64,000 nucleotides of DNA from Ancylostoma caninum (taxonomy: Eukaryota > Nematoda > Chromadorea > Rhabditida > Ancylostomatidae), in NCBI GenBank assembly GCA_037903475.1, contig JBAJFG010000538.1:1364001-1428000 (forward strand), written 5' to 3'. A model generated the notes under the pieces. It was not told where the DNA came from, did no database searches, and worked only from the letters and a program-made list of their open reading frames with translations. The stretch's first letter is position 1, and each line of letters begins with the position of its first letter. Positions 1-13,190 of the stretch are shown here, piece by piece. The position numbers and the translations under genes are program-made.

Positions 1-952
1 AGTCGCTAAAAGACTTCAAAAACAAAAAAAACCCGAAGAAAGCTGAGAAAAGTAAAGTCTAGCGCTTTGTGACAGGGTCTGTATATGGATTCCGACGTGT
101 CCAATGTGGTTAAGTTTGACCTCCAACATTTGAGCAGTCTGAAAAAAATTGGACAGTATTGTATTTTCTTGTTTGAACTTACTTAATGCTAAATAAGTTT
201 TGATAATATTGTTATAGTTCACCTGAACTGTTATGTCAAACTACCTTTGGGAACAAACTTTGGCTGAATTTTGGCCATGCAAACCTCCATATCTCCGAGG
301 CCGAATTCGGTCATGTTGGACAAGTCCCAAAGGAAGCTCATATTCCTGGAGAACAAGTGCACATGTAGTGTTCCACATAAGTGCAGATGGAAATCCATTT
401 TAGGAAAGAAAATATCCAGAAAATAATAGTTTTTTAAGAGGATCCCACCTTGACTTTCGCACTGAGGTCCTGAAATAACCAAAGCCGTTACAATGCGTTG
501 ATTGTAGCGATGTTCATCACGCTTTTTGAAAGTGCCGAAAGACCGATCTCTGAATCCCCTGTTTTGGGGAGCTTTAGGGCGGAGCTTCCATGCAATGAAG
601 GATTTCTGCCACAAACACTAATGTGTGAGCCTTTTGACACGGACCCGCAGCCGCCAATCGGTGAAGCTGAACATGTCAAACATGTTGCGCTAGCAATGGG
701 GTATACGCGACAAAAGCCCGAGTGGAAATTCCAACCTGAAGTTACCTCAAAAAGAGTTTTTAGAAACAGGTTTCTTGGCAATTTCCTCGCGAAAAATGTA
801 TATTATTGTGATCAGCGTTCCATGAGAGCTGTAACTATGTAAAAATCTCGGAAATAATGGTAAAATGTGACCCTGCCCTCAAAGGAAGAAAAACACTCAT
901 AGCTGCTCGTCACGCTATCTACAGATCAAATTTTATACTTTCTCTATTCCAG
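1..952. other. Upstream or intronic DNA of the first MFS gene; no exon recognised
   Basis: The exon beginning at 953 starts inside a codon, so earlier exons of this gene must lie in this stretch or off the left edge. I found no segment resembling the N-terminal half of the second MFS gene (19.1-20.8 kb). An open frame at 498-842 on the plus strand shows no transporter-like hydrophobic pattern and was not accepted as an exon. Confidence 0.4.
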
Positions 953-1654
953 GTCTTCTCAGACTACCCTTCACTCTCATCCCTGTGTTCCTTGTGGATC
1001 GTCTCGGACGACGACCGTTGATGATCTCATCAACGGCGATCTCCGCGCTTTCCCTGATCGCTATGATTGTCGCCATCGATCTTGGGCCAAATTTCAAGGT
1101 ATACTGACTTTCCCGGATTTTGAGGAGAACAACGTCATCCAGAATGTTCCAGGTTATCACACTCATTGGACTCTCTGTGCTGCTGCTCATAACAGCATGT
1201 GGAATCGGCTCCGTATCAAGATTCTACGCCGCTGAGCTGGTGCCGAGGAGTCTGCTAATTTCATCAGTTTCGATCCTGACGATGTTCGAGGCGTTGACGA
1301 AAATCGCAGTGGAGTTCGCCTGGTATCCAGTTGCCAATGTGGTAAGTAGCATTTCTGCGATTTTTCTGGATTCTTTCCTTGGAAGTGTCTCATGAATGTG
1401 GCTTTCTTAAGATTGGTGCCCAATCTCTTCTGATGTTCCTGCTCCCCACCGCTGTGTTTCTGCTGATTATGTGGGCATTCTGCCCCGAAACAAGTAAAAG
1501 AACTGTTAATGAGGTGGGTTTTTTTTTGCCGTTTTAGCACAGAAAAATCCTAGATTTCCTTGTTTTTTGAAATCCAATTAATCCAAGAAGCCATTTGCAG
1601 GTTCTCAACGAAGTCGCAATGCGAAAGAACCTAAAAGTCTCCTTCCCAATGTGA
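953..1654 (+). CDS. MFS sugar-transporter-like protein, C-terminal exons only (partial at 5' end)
   Basis: Four exons are supported by splice sites and reading frame: 953-1098, 1153-1341, 1412-1513 and 1601-1654, with the stop TGA at 1652-1654. The first codon is split, the exon supplying its last two bases. Reading in order: LRLPFTLIPVFLVDRLGRR, which holds the MFS signature DRxGRR between TM8 and TM9; membrane segments including ITLIGLSVLLLITACGIGS; the segment SVSILTMFEALTKIAVEF; and the ending PETSKRTVNEV, a variant of the PETKG motif after TM12 in SLC2-type transporters. The exons match those of the gene at 19.1-22.4 kb in phase and nearly in length (146, 189, 102 and 54 nt against 146, 189, 99 and 54). 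Family knowledge suggests facilitated transport of a small solute across a membrane; the substrate cannot be deduced. An AATAAA polyadenylation signal occurs at 1970. Confidence 0.85.
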
Positions 1655-1998
1655 TAGGACCTGTGGATGTCTCTTTGCTAAGAAATATGCACAAATTGTT
1701 CTTAATGTACATAGCCAGTTCTTTCTCTCACTAGTGTGTTCCTATATTTTCATGTAACCATGGAATGTGCCTTCTCGGGCGTTTATACTACTCCACAGCA
1801 TCTCATAGCCATGTCGGGTTGCATTTTATGGTCGAGACATCGTAACTATTATTTCAACGAAGTCTAATCACCGCTCCAGCGGCGATTTCTCTGAGACAGA
1901 TTTTCTACGACTTTTCTACGAAGTATACAAAGCTCAATTCTACTGTTTTACTACATGTGTAATAACCGTAATAAATGAGTTCGAACCTACATATATCT
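1655..1998. other. 3' flank of the first MFS gene
   Basis: Short non-coding stretch between the transporter stop codon and a LINE fragment. It carries AATAAA at 1970-1975, which could serve as the transporter's poly(A) signal. Nothing else was recognised. Confidence 0.4.
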
Positions 1999-2320
1999 TA
2001 TGTCTCCGTCGATGTCATCTACTTTGACCTGTCGAGAGCCTTCGATAAAGTCAACCATGAAATTGCTGAAGCTCCATCAACTTGGAATTACGTACAGAGC
2101 CCATACTCCGTTGGTTGCGCGCAGAAATATGTGTGTAAAAGTTGGGGATTCTTTTTCCAGAAGCTACCCCTGCACTAGTGGAGTTCCGCAAGGTGGAGTA
2201 CTCTCGCCTTTGCTGTTCCTTGCGTATACACATGACCTCTCAGAAAAACTCGTTAAGCACCCGCTAGTTAAGGTCAAAATGTATGCGGACGATATCAAAA
2301 TTTATGCTACATATGTATAA
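1999..2320 (+). pseudogene. Non-LTR retrotransposon (CR1/jockey-like) reverse transcriptase fragment, frameshifted
   Basis: Two overlapping frames together give reverse transcriptase blocks in the right order. FDLSRAFDKVNH (palm motif with the first catalytic Asp) lies near 2030-2065. A frameshift near 2060 then leads into KLLKLHQLGI, then SGVPQGGVLSPLLF near 2175-2220, then MYADDIKIY (YADD box) near 2278-2305. These motifs are characteristic of non-LTR retrotransposon RT of the jockey/CR1 type. No endonuclease, 5' part or 3' tail is visible. The fragment ends directly at the boundary of the large inverted repeat starting near 2319. It is dead: frameshifted and truncated at both ends. Confidence 0.8.
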
Positions 2321-4890
2321 CAGAGGGCGGCGTAGCGTTCTTCCACAATGGTCTTGTGGACTTCTTCCACAGCGCCTCCGAAAGTGCCTGGAGATACATA
2401 GCTATGATGGGTTTTGGGAGTTCTTCCACAGCACCTCCGAAAGTGCCTGCAGATACATAGCCACGCTGGCTTTGTATACAAGGGGTGTGGCCACATCGGA
2501 TCTGGACCGGGCCTGTTATCCAGTTTAACGTGCTTTCAAAAAAAAGCTAGAGGCTTGGCTAGTGAAAGTAGTACGAGGTGGTGAGAAATGCTATTTCACC
2601 CACTAGGAGCGAAACGACGTCCATAAAAACGTAAAAATGAGTGGAGGTAATGCCATTCTGTGAAGTGGTGATGGATGTAACAACGTTTAACTCCAATGTG
2701 CCAAATTTGATTGGATTTTCTAGTTGTAAGTTTGGCACTTTCTTCTTCTTTCAGCCATATGGCAGCGTGGAGTGAACGCCCTGCAGGCGTCTACGGTCAC
2801 TTACCACCCGCACGCGCAGCGTCAGGCCGTTTTGCCTTTTTGGACTCTTCCCAAAACAGCCGTACGTGGTTTAAAAGATGCCCTACATCACTACAGCGTC
2901 TTATTGATCACTTTAGATCAAAGCTAAGCTATGCTTATTGAGGAAAGACTGAGAACAGTGCTTTTCTCCTACTGTTGTACCAGGGCCTGACGCGGCGCGG
3001 GTGGTAAGTGTCCGATAATCCCCTGCAGGTACCTTGGATACCTGAAGGCATATCTCGTCCATGCAATGTCACTACACAATCACTACCTCGTTGTTCAAGT
3101 AATATTGATTTTTCGCAGCTCATAATGAGTCATTCAGCATCACTTATTAAAACTTGGAGTTTCAGGAATTAGGCATGACCTCCCACTTTTGCTAGGCCGT
3201 ACTTTTATATATTAGAAAGATTCCTTTGTCATTATTACAGATAAAATAATGGAAATGGATGAAAACTGAAACGAAATACAAATTTAATCGTTTAAAAGAG
3301 TCCACTTCAAGCACCAAGTGCACTAGTGCTACAATGTCGGGTACGTGGTAGCCTTGTGATAATTTGACAACGGCGATCAAAACATTAAATATCAAAAATC
3401 CAAATCCAAGCTCCAAATTGTCTTTTCATTGTTATGGGAGCAGCCGATACTTGGAGTTTGGTGGTCTAAAGACAAGAGGCTAAGACTAAAGCAAATTGCA
3501 GACAAGCCTAATGTCCACTCAAAGTATATAATATACAATCGTAGAACTAATCTGTTCTTTCTGAACTTTATATTCACACTTAGACACTAGACTCCCACTT
3601 TTAGTTTGAATTAGTCAAAAAAACATTTTTCACAAAATAGACGATTATTGAGATGCCCTTATCATTGCTGCAAATGAAAAAGACGAAGTTCAAAAACCCT
3701 TGGATGAGAGCATAAAATTCAAGAGCAGTGATAAAAAGAAGTTCATAGGCTTGTTGAATACGCTCAATCTAAACTAACACTGATTTTAAGATCATATCTC
3801 GTAAAGCTCTGACGAGAAACCATCACCCCTCAGGGAGATGCGAAGTTGTAGAAGGCAGACGTTAACCACTTAGTGACTGATTTGATAAGGATGTGATTCA
3901 GTTCGGGTGGGAAGCATGCTGTTGTCAACCGTCAACGACGTCTTTCTGGAATCAGAGTCCTTTACCATTGTTTCGTTAGAATTCAGAAAATTTCTCTCAT
4001 TAGTGTAAAAGAGCGTGGGAATTTTGACGACTGTATCATGAATTGGAGGTTCATGTTGGAACAAAAAAAGAAGTTCCCCATTTATTTTTTCCTCTCTTTT
4101 GTCTGTAATAATGATAGATGAATGTTTCTGATGTGTTAAGTTACGACGTTGCATCAGTGGCTGGTCCAGACAAACTTCTGAAACTTCTAGTTTCAATAAG
4201 TGATGCTGAATGACTTATTATAAGCACCGAAAAATCAATACTACTTGAACAAACGAAAGGGAAAACGAAATGTATTCAATTCACAGGGTTTCATGGCGGG
4301 ACTCGGCCAAAACCACACGCCGCAATGGCTTTCGCGCAGGGGAAAACTCGTCCGCGCACGAACACGGCCAGGCGTGTTCGCGACGAATGTTCCATTTTCT
4401 CTGCAGGTAAGACATCATTGTCTGTGTTCGTTTCACATTTATGATGTGCTGAGTCTGTACTTCACCACCCGCAGCTCAGCTCAGAGTCGAGGATTTCAGC
4501 TCCTGCTGCCTTTAAACGTTGTTACATCCATCACCACTTCTCAGAATGGCATTACCTCCACTCATTTTTACGTTTTTATGGACGTCGTTTCGCTCCTAGT
4601 GGGTGAGATAGGATTTCTCACCACCTCGTACTACTTTCACTAGTCAAGCCTCTGGCATTTTTTTTGAAAGCATCGTTAAACTGGATAACAGGTCCGGTCC
4701 AGATCCAATGTGGCCACGCCTCTTGTATACAAAGCCAGCTTGGCTATATATCTGCAGGCGCTTTCGGAGGTGCTGTGGAAGAACTACCAAAACCCATCAT
4801 AGCTATGTATCTGCAGGCACTTTCGGAGGGGCTGTGGAAGAAGTCCACAAGGCCATTGTGGAAGAACGCGGCGTCTCGTAACAGAGGATG
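2319..4890. repeat. Large decayed inverted repeat (foldback structure)
   Basis: The segment 2319-2690 is repeated in reverse complement at 4512-4890 with clear but imperfect identity. Shared blocks include the end of the arm at the GGAAGAACGC/AACAGAG boundary, the TTGTATACAA-containing stretch, and TTTACGTTTTTATGGACGTC near 4568. Each arm contains an internal, roughly 60 bp duplication around GCACTTTCGGAGG. A second matching pair lies inside: 3095-3165 against 4176-4250, sharing AATAAGTGATGCTGAATGAC. Between and beside these blocks identity fades. This is either an old foldback transposon or two copies of one repeat inserted head to head. No coding capacity or target-site duplication was found. 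Confidence 0.75.
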
Positions 4891-8221
<3,331 letters not shown>

Positions 8222-8224
<3 letters not shown>

Positions 8225-8448
8225 TGGAGCTTCTTCGCATATCGTTCTCCAGGTATACTCTCTCTTAGGTCCTCATTACGGTTTTCCCATTACTGTTTTC
8301 TAAAGTAGCCACCAGCCATTTGCACTTCTACCAGGACGTTAACGGCTCCAAGTTGTACAAAACTGGAACTACATGACTTTTGGATATTTCATGCGTTGAA
8401 AAGGGATATCGAGATGGGCAAGTTGTCGAGGGAGGACTTACCAAATAC
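8222..8448. other. Short unassigned spacer
   Basis: Non-repetitive DNA between the AC repeat and the hAT-type MITE. No gene or motif recognised. Confidence 0.4.
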
Positions 8449-8456
8449 CAAATAGG

Positions 8457-8740
8457 CAGTGGCGGACGCAGAAAGTGGGCGGGAGGGGGGGGCGTGGGAA
8501 GAAAAGTGGGGTCTCCGCCGTTTTGGGGACCCAGACGGAAAATAAAATTAATAATAATATTAATTATAATAATAAACAATAAATAAAAAATATATTAAAA
8601 ATAATAATAAAAATAAACAATTAAAAATAAACTAACACAAGATTTTTATTTGTATTGTAAAGTAATTTCGAAAATTTGGCGACCCATTCTCGGGGGGGGC
8701 GCCCCCCCCCCCCCCGCCCCCCCCCCTGCGTCCGCCACTG
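8457..8740. mobile_element. hAT-type MITE, 284 bp, with 8 bp target-site duplication
   Basis: The ends are perfect 15 bp terminal inverted repeats, CAGTGGCGGACGCAG and its complement. The element is flanked on both sides by CAAATAGG (8449-8456 and 8741-8748), an exact 8 bp duplication. CAGTGGCG ends and 8 bp duplications are hallmarks of the hAT superfamily. Just inside the TIRs are a G-rich tract (left) and a C-rich tract (right) that extend the inverted repeat; the centre is A+T-rich. It is non-coding and needs a hAT transposase in trans. The perfect duplication and TIRs point to a fairly recent insertion. Confidence 0.93.
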
Positions 8741-8748
8741 CAAATAGG

Positions 8749-10669
8749 GGATTTTTCTTGTGACCCAACCGTCTCTGAATAGTAGCGGCTGATATCCAGT
8801 ATAGGAAACAGTCAAAGCCTCCTATAAGGAATTTTTAGTGTGAGCTGACTTTAATGGGCGTGAATGTTCGCATTAGGCTTTTTCGCACAGTCACAAGTTT
8901 ATTATCGTTTCTTAATGTCATGAAAAATAACAATAAAGGCATTTCTTCGGAATCGTATGGCTTCCCCATGTAGCATCCAACTACATACACATTAACACAT
9001 GAGCATTGCGTGGCATGTGTTAGATTTGCAAAAAGATGATGTTGAGGCGGGCGGGATTTGCAGCGCGTTTTCGTAATGTATGATTCAAGCTTAAGCAACG
9101 TTAACCTTTGTTGTGCCATAGGATATGCAACGAATGAGCGAGAAACAATTATGGGGATAAACATCGGATGTGCAGATTTCCAACAAGTTTTGATACCGCA
9201 CAGCACTCGAATTTGATTTCATAGATGCTTCTAAATCCACATACCTATGTATATCAACTAATGAGCATTCGATGCAAAAGTCGGTGCCTTACTTTTCTTT
9301 ATTTAGACTTCCGCATGTATAAGAGAAAAAGGAAAATAGCAGTGATAGTAGTGAGTTTTGAATTTTGGAAACGGCAATTCTTTTCAGAATCGGTTTTAGG
9401 CCAGGTTCAGAAGAGGAAAACAGGATTACATCAAAGGTCACACTATGTATGAGTTTCGTTGCAGCAGCTCAATCTAAGCCAGAGCTACCGCTCTTGCATT
9501 TTCGAAATTCAGCCGTTCGAACTCCGAAGTGTGTTTCCTACATAATTTGTATGTACATACGCACTTAGAATGCGTGACCTTCACTACATATATTGACTGG
9601 ATGCTCAAACATTCTCTAGAAATTTCTGTAGTAGCACACCGAGGTCCGCAGAAGATGTCCATCCCTTCCTGTTGTTCTGCCTGTGAATCCTTTCCTTCTG
9701 ATATTTTTTCAATAGTTGTCTTATTTTGCCACAACAATTCCGGCACTCCATTTGTGTGCCGTGGAACCACAAATCCATAAGCATTTTAGTACATGCGGAT
9801 GTATGCGACCTAAGGTGATGCTCCCAAAGTGGTATAGAATATACATAGTGCTACAAGGTTGAAAAGGCACGGGAACCTCTTTATCAAGACCATTTTTCAA
9901 CCAGCCTCAGACCATCTTCCTCACTGATGTCAAGCACAATGTAGGCCACATATGCTGTTTCCTGACAGTTGGTCATGGTTGCTCATGCAGTCCGTTTGGC
10001 AGATTTTGCACGAAGAGGTGTTTACTGAAAAACGTGAAAAGTGATCACAGAGCTAAAGAAGTATTAATAATTAAATTGCCTAATACTTGAAAAGCACTGG
10101 TTCATTTTAGTTGGAGTAGCTACAAAGGAAACCCACAGAACTAGGGATGTATTCTAAGGATGTTCTAGGGTCTTCAATTATGTTGATCACCGAAATGATG
10201 TTGAAGTCCGCCAGAATCCTTTGGGTTTCGATGCAAGTACCCTTTCCTCATTGTTAATAAAAAATGAGCTACTACTCAATTATGTTGCTACCGAGCTGTC
10301 AATGAAAGGAAAAGCGCTCGGAACTCGTCTCCAGAGTGCCTATTTATCCGTTTGAGGAAAAAACACAGTGGTTACCTATCTGTGCCCGCTTTTTACCCAT
10401 TTTGCTATCCCCTATACATAATATATCCATTCATATTTTCATTTCTTTGCTCAAAAGCGATGCTCTGACGAGAGATCATGCGAATTTTCGATGAAGCAGG
10501 TAATGGATCTTTATCAGACAAGCACCAATCTGATGAAGATATCCTCCAGTGAGACGGGCGAATAAAAAAAGCCGTGGATATGCTTATAATGGACAAAAAA
10601 TACCAAAATAACATATCTGTTGGGAAGTGTTCATTGGACTCGATATAGCATATTGGATACTGGGTTTGG
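8749..10669. other. Intergenic DNA without recognised genes
   Basis: Several short open frames on both strands (for example 8835-9206 minus, 9474-9770 minus, 10405-10614 minus) have no recognisable domain. No tRNA or transposon ends were found. The right end abuts the AATG target duplication of the LTR element. Confidence 0.4.
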
Positions 10670-10673
10670 AATG

Positions 10674-11048
10674 TGTTGTATAGCGGTAGTGTAGTGATAA
10701 TCGTTTATGGAATACGGTAGCGGGTACGTGAGTGCAAGGTCGCGCCCTCAGGCAATTTGAGCGGGAATCGAAAGCGACGAGGACCGGCGAAGCAGAAAAC
10801 CGCCCCAGATCTCTCTCCTGGAACTGCCTTGGGAGGTTGCCTCCCTTTTCATCCTATCCGCCTGTATCCTTCTTTTTGGCACGTGTTCCATTTTGTTCAT
10901 TGTGTGTTCTTGTGTTCAGCGAATTTGTAATAAACTTTGACTCTAACTTGTGCTCGCTTGATTGATCTCCACGGTTTAACCTGGTTACCTATTTCTCTTG
11001 CTTCCACACACAAGGTGAAACCAAACCACAAGGCACTCTTGCCTAATT
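10674..11048 (+). repeat. 5' LTR, 375 bp
   Basis: Begins TGTTGTATAGCGG and ends CCTAATT directly before the primer-binding site. It contains AATAAA at 10929-10934, a plausible poly(A) signal, and matches 15110-15484 base for base by eye. The 77-codon open frame inside it recurs in all LTR copies and is most likely not a gene. Confidence 0.95.
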
Positions 11049-11060
11049 TGGGGGCCGAGC
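11049..11060 (+). other. Primer-binding site, tRNA-Pro-like
   Basis: TGGGGGCCGAGC follows the LTR with no gap. TGG at the start is the complement of the tRNA CCA end, and the run TGGGGG is typical of proline-tRNA primers. Pairing is limited to 12 nt here: the next bases, AAAACC, differ from the 18 nt tRNA-like copy at 15486-15503. Confidence 0.8.
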
Positions 11061-11474
11061 AAAACCTTGAGTGTGAAGTAAGGGAAATTGCCAACGGAAA
11101 ACCAAATCAATCGGCGATTTTGGACTTTGACCCCTCTCTCACTTCCGCCGATTGCTCTTCTCTTTCTGTAGCGTGTGTGCTCTTTGTGCACACGTACCGT
11201 TTTTTCTCGTACAATTAGCAGCCCAGTGGTTCAGCCATCAGTGGCAGCTAGTTGTTATCGCAGCGCAGCAGGGTCATTGGATTTTCCTGAGGAAGAGCCC
11301 AGCCTTGCTTGACGCTGTTGTGTCAGATTCCTTCTTAGTGGGGAATCGATAGTGGTTGCACCCATTTTCTAAGGGTAACCTCTGCCCAAAATTTTTTGTG
11401 GCTTAGGTGCAACATTATCGATTAGTTGCAGTACAAGAAGGAATTTGGCACAGCCGAAGAGTGGCGGCACGCCT

Positions 11475-13190
11475 ATGTTGGCTGAACCGAGTACGTCTGT
11501 AGTGTCAGACGCATCAGAGCAACGACAAATTGGGTCTGTTTCAGAAGCCATGGTGGGGTCGCAGAGTCCAAATGGTATGGAACTGGACGATACCCGATCG
11601 TCGCAGACTGAGCTGGAAGAGCTCAAGGTTTGTGACAATGTCTTGAAAAGAGTGAAAGACATTGAGATCATGCTAGTAGCTGAAGTAGCGAAGCACTGGC
11701 GCACTAATGAAGCTAAGCGCGAAAATTTCGAAAAGGTCGCGCGTCAAGTAACTCAGGCCGCTATGGTGTGTGTACTGGACTTGAAAGAAAAATACATAGC
11801 TCAGAGAGAAAACCGCCAATGTTTTGAGCAGGTCATGGCATCTCTTGGGTGCGCCACCCAAGTGGAGTTTGTCACAAAAATGGAGGAGCTAGTAGAGTGC
11901 GCAACGATAGTGAGCGCTATCGAGGAAGCTACTAGTTGGTCTCAAGAAACCATTGTGGAGCACTGCACAGATTTAAGTAATGTAGTGGCACAAAAGGAAG
12001 CTGAACTTTCACAGTTGCAGGCTAAACTGGTCGAGCAACAACGCGAGATAGAAAGGCTGAAACGCGCAAGAAACGCGGAGGCCCGAGAAATGAAGCTCGA
12101 CATTCCTGGTAAGGCAACGAAACAGCAAAGCAGTTTGCAAGCTTTGAAGGAACTGAGAAATAGACTAAGTTCCAATGATGGTTCATTGCAGAGTGGGCAC
12201 GTCAGGCGGCCGCACGTGAACAGTTGGACAGAAGCAGAGTCGAAAAAGTGCTCGCCGAGGACACGCAGTCGGCCAGGTCAGTCGCAAGTTTTGTCAAGCG
12301 AGAGCGAGTCGAGTGAAGAGAGTTCTTCAAGTGAGGGAGAATCTAGCCGTAGCAGGGTTAGAGGTGCCCCGGGAAGACATGACCACATGAACGCGTATCT
12401 CAAGTATATTGCGCTACCCGAGGTACCATGTTTCTCAGGAAGGGATAGAGACTACTCATGGGAGAGCTTTTTGGAAGCCTTCTCCATGAAGTACCCTAGG
12501 CAAAGTTGGTCAGGCAGGGAGCTGAAGGCACTGCTAAAGGCGAAGTTAACGGACAAAGCAAAGGCCCAGTATGAGGCGTTACCTAAAGAGGTAAGACATG
12601 GGTCCTTTGAAGGTCTGGTAGAGGCACTATCTGCCGCTCACAGAGCTGACAGGCAGACTAGGAGAGTAGTGGCGCTAGGGAAACTGAGGCAACTCAGGAA
12701 AACAGAAACGCAGACGGTTGCGGAGTTCTGCGTAGAGCTGGAAAGGCTGTCGGCAAAAGCATACCCTGAAATGGATGAGGTAGCCCTGGCTACAACAAGG
12801 GCGCAACAGTTGTATGAGCAGCTGGTGCACTGGCCAGAGTCCTACCACCTGCTGGAGGCAATGGAGGAGCAGGATGGTAGCACATATGACAACCTGAAAG
12901 AAGCTGCCATGAGGGTTGAGCGAAGAAGGCTAACCCTGGAGACGGTCAGGGAACCCAGGTTCCGGGGAGGTAATGGCGAATACAGGGAGACATGGCCTCA
13001 GAGGAGGCAGGAAACAGATCAGGAGGACAAGCAGCGCGCCACGGGGAAATGGGGATCTCAGAGGGAAGGTCCGAGTACACGCGCTGGCGGAGATGATCCG
13101 CAGGAGCAAGTTAGAGACTTGCGAGGCCGATGTTTCAGGTGTAACGAAAGGGGACATCGAGCCAAAGAATGCAAATACACAAACCGTTAG
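11475..13190 (+). CDS. gag: Retrotransposon Gag polyprotein with zinc knuckle
   Basis: 571 residues from the first in-frame ATG at 11475; the frame is open upstream to 11445 but with no earlier ATG. The N-terminal 230 residues are acidic and coiled-coil-rich, with heptad-like stretches such as EAELSQLQAKLVEQQREIER. A low-complexity Ser/Glu/Arg linker follows (SSESESSEESSSSEGESSRS). The middle third has the pattern of the retrotransposon gag domain (SWESFLEAFSMKYP ... LKALLKAKLTDKAKAQYEAL ... VAEFCVELERLSAKAYPE). Near the C-terminus is one CCHC zinc knuckle, CFRCNERGHRAKEC (CX2CX4HX4C), which binds element RNA in this family. The protein should form the cytoplasmic virus-like particle. The stop TAG (13188-13190) overlaps the start of ORF2 by 22 nt in the -1 frame. 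The frame is intact, consistent with recent activity. Confidence 0.92.
   Translation: MLAEPSTSVVSDASEQRQIGSVSEAMVGSQSPNGMELDDTRSSQTELEELKVCDNVLKRVKDIEIMLVAEVAKHWRTNEAKRENFEKVARQVTQAAMVCVLDLKEKYIAQRENRQCFEQVMASLGCATQVEFVTKMEELVECATIVSAIEEATSWSQETIVEHCTDLSNVVAQKEAELSQLQAKLVEQQREIERLKRARNAEAREMKLDIPGKATKQQSSLQALKELRNRLSSNDGSLQSGHVRRPHVNSWTEAESKKCSPRTRSRPGQSQVLSSESESSEESSSSEGESSRSRVRGAPGRHDHMNAYLKYIALPEVPCFSGRDRDYSWESFLEAFSMKYPRQSWSGRELKALLKAKLTDKAKAQYEALPKEVRHGSFEGLVEALSAAHRADRQTRRVVALGKLRQLRKTETQTVAEFCVELERLSAKAYPEMDEVALATTRAQQLYEQLVHWPESYHLLEAMEEQDGSTYDNLKEAAMRVERRRLTLETVREPRFRGGNGEYRETWPQRRQETDQEDKQRATGKWGSQREGPSTRAGGDDPQEQVRDLRGRCFRCNERGHRAKECKYTNR

Noticed and set aside
10732..10965. A 77-codon frame that recurs at 15168-15401 and 15587-15820
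   Set aside because: It lies wholly inside the LTR and recurs only because the LTR does; no domain is recognisable.
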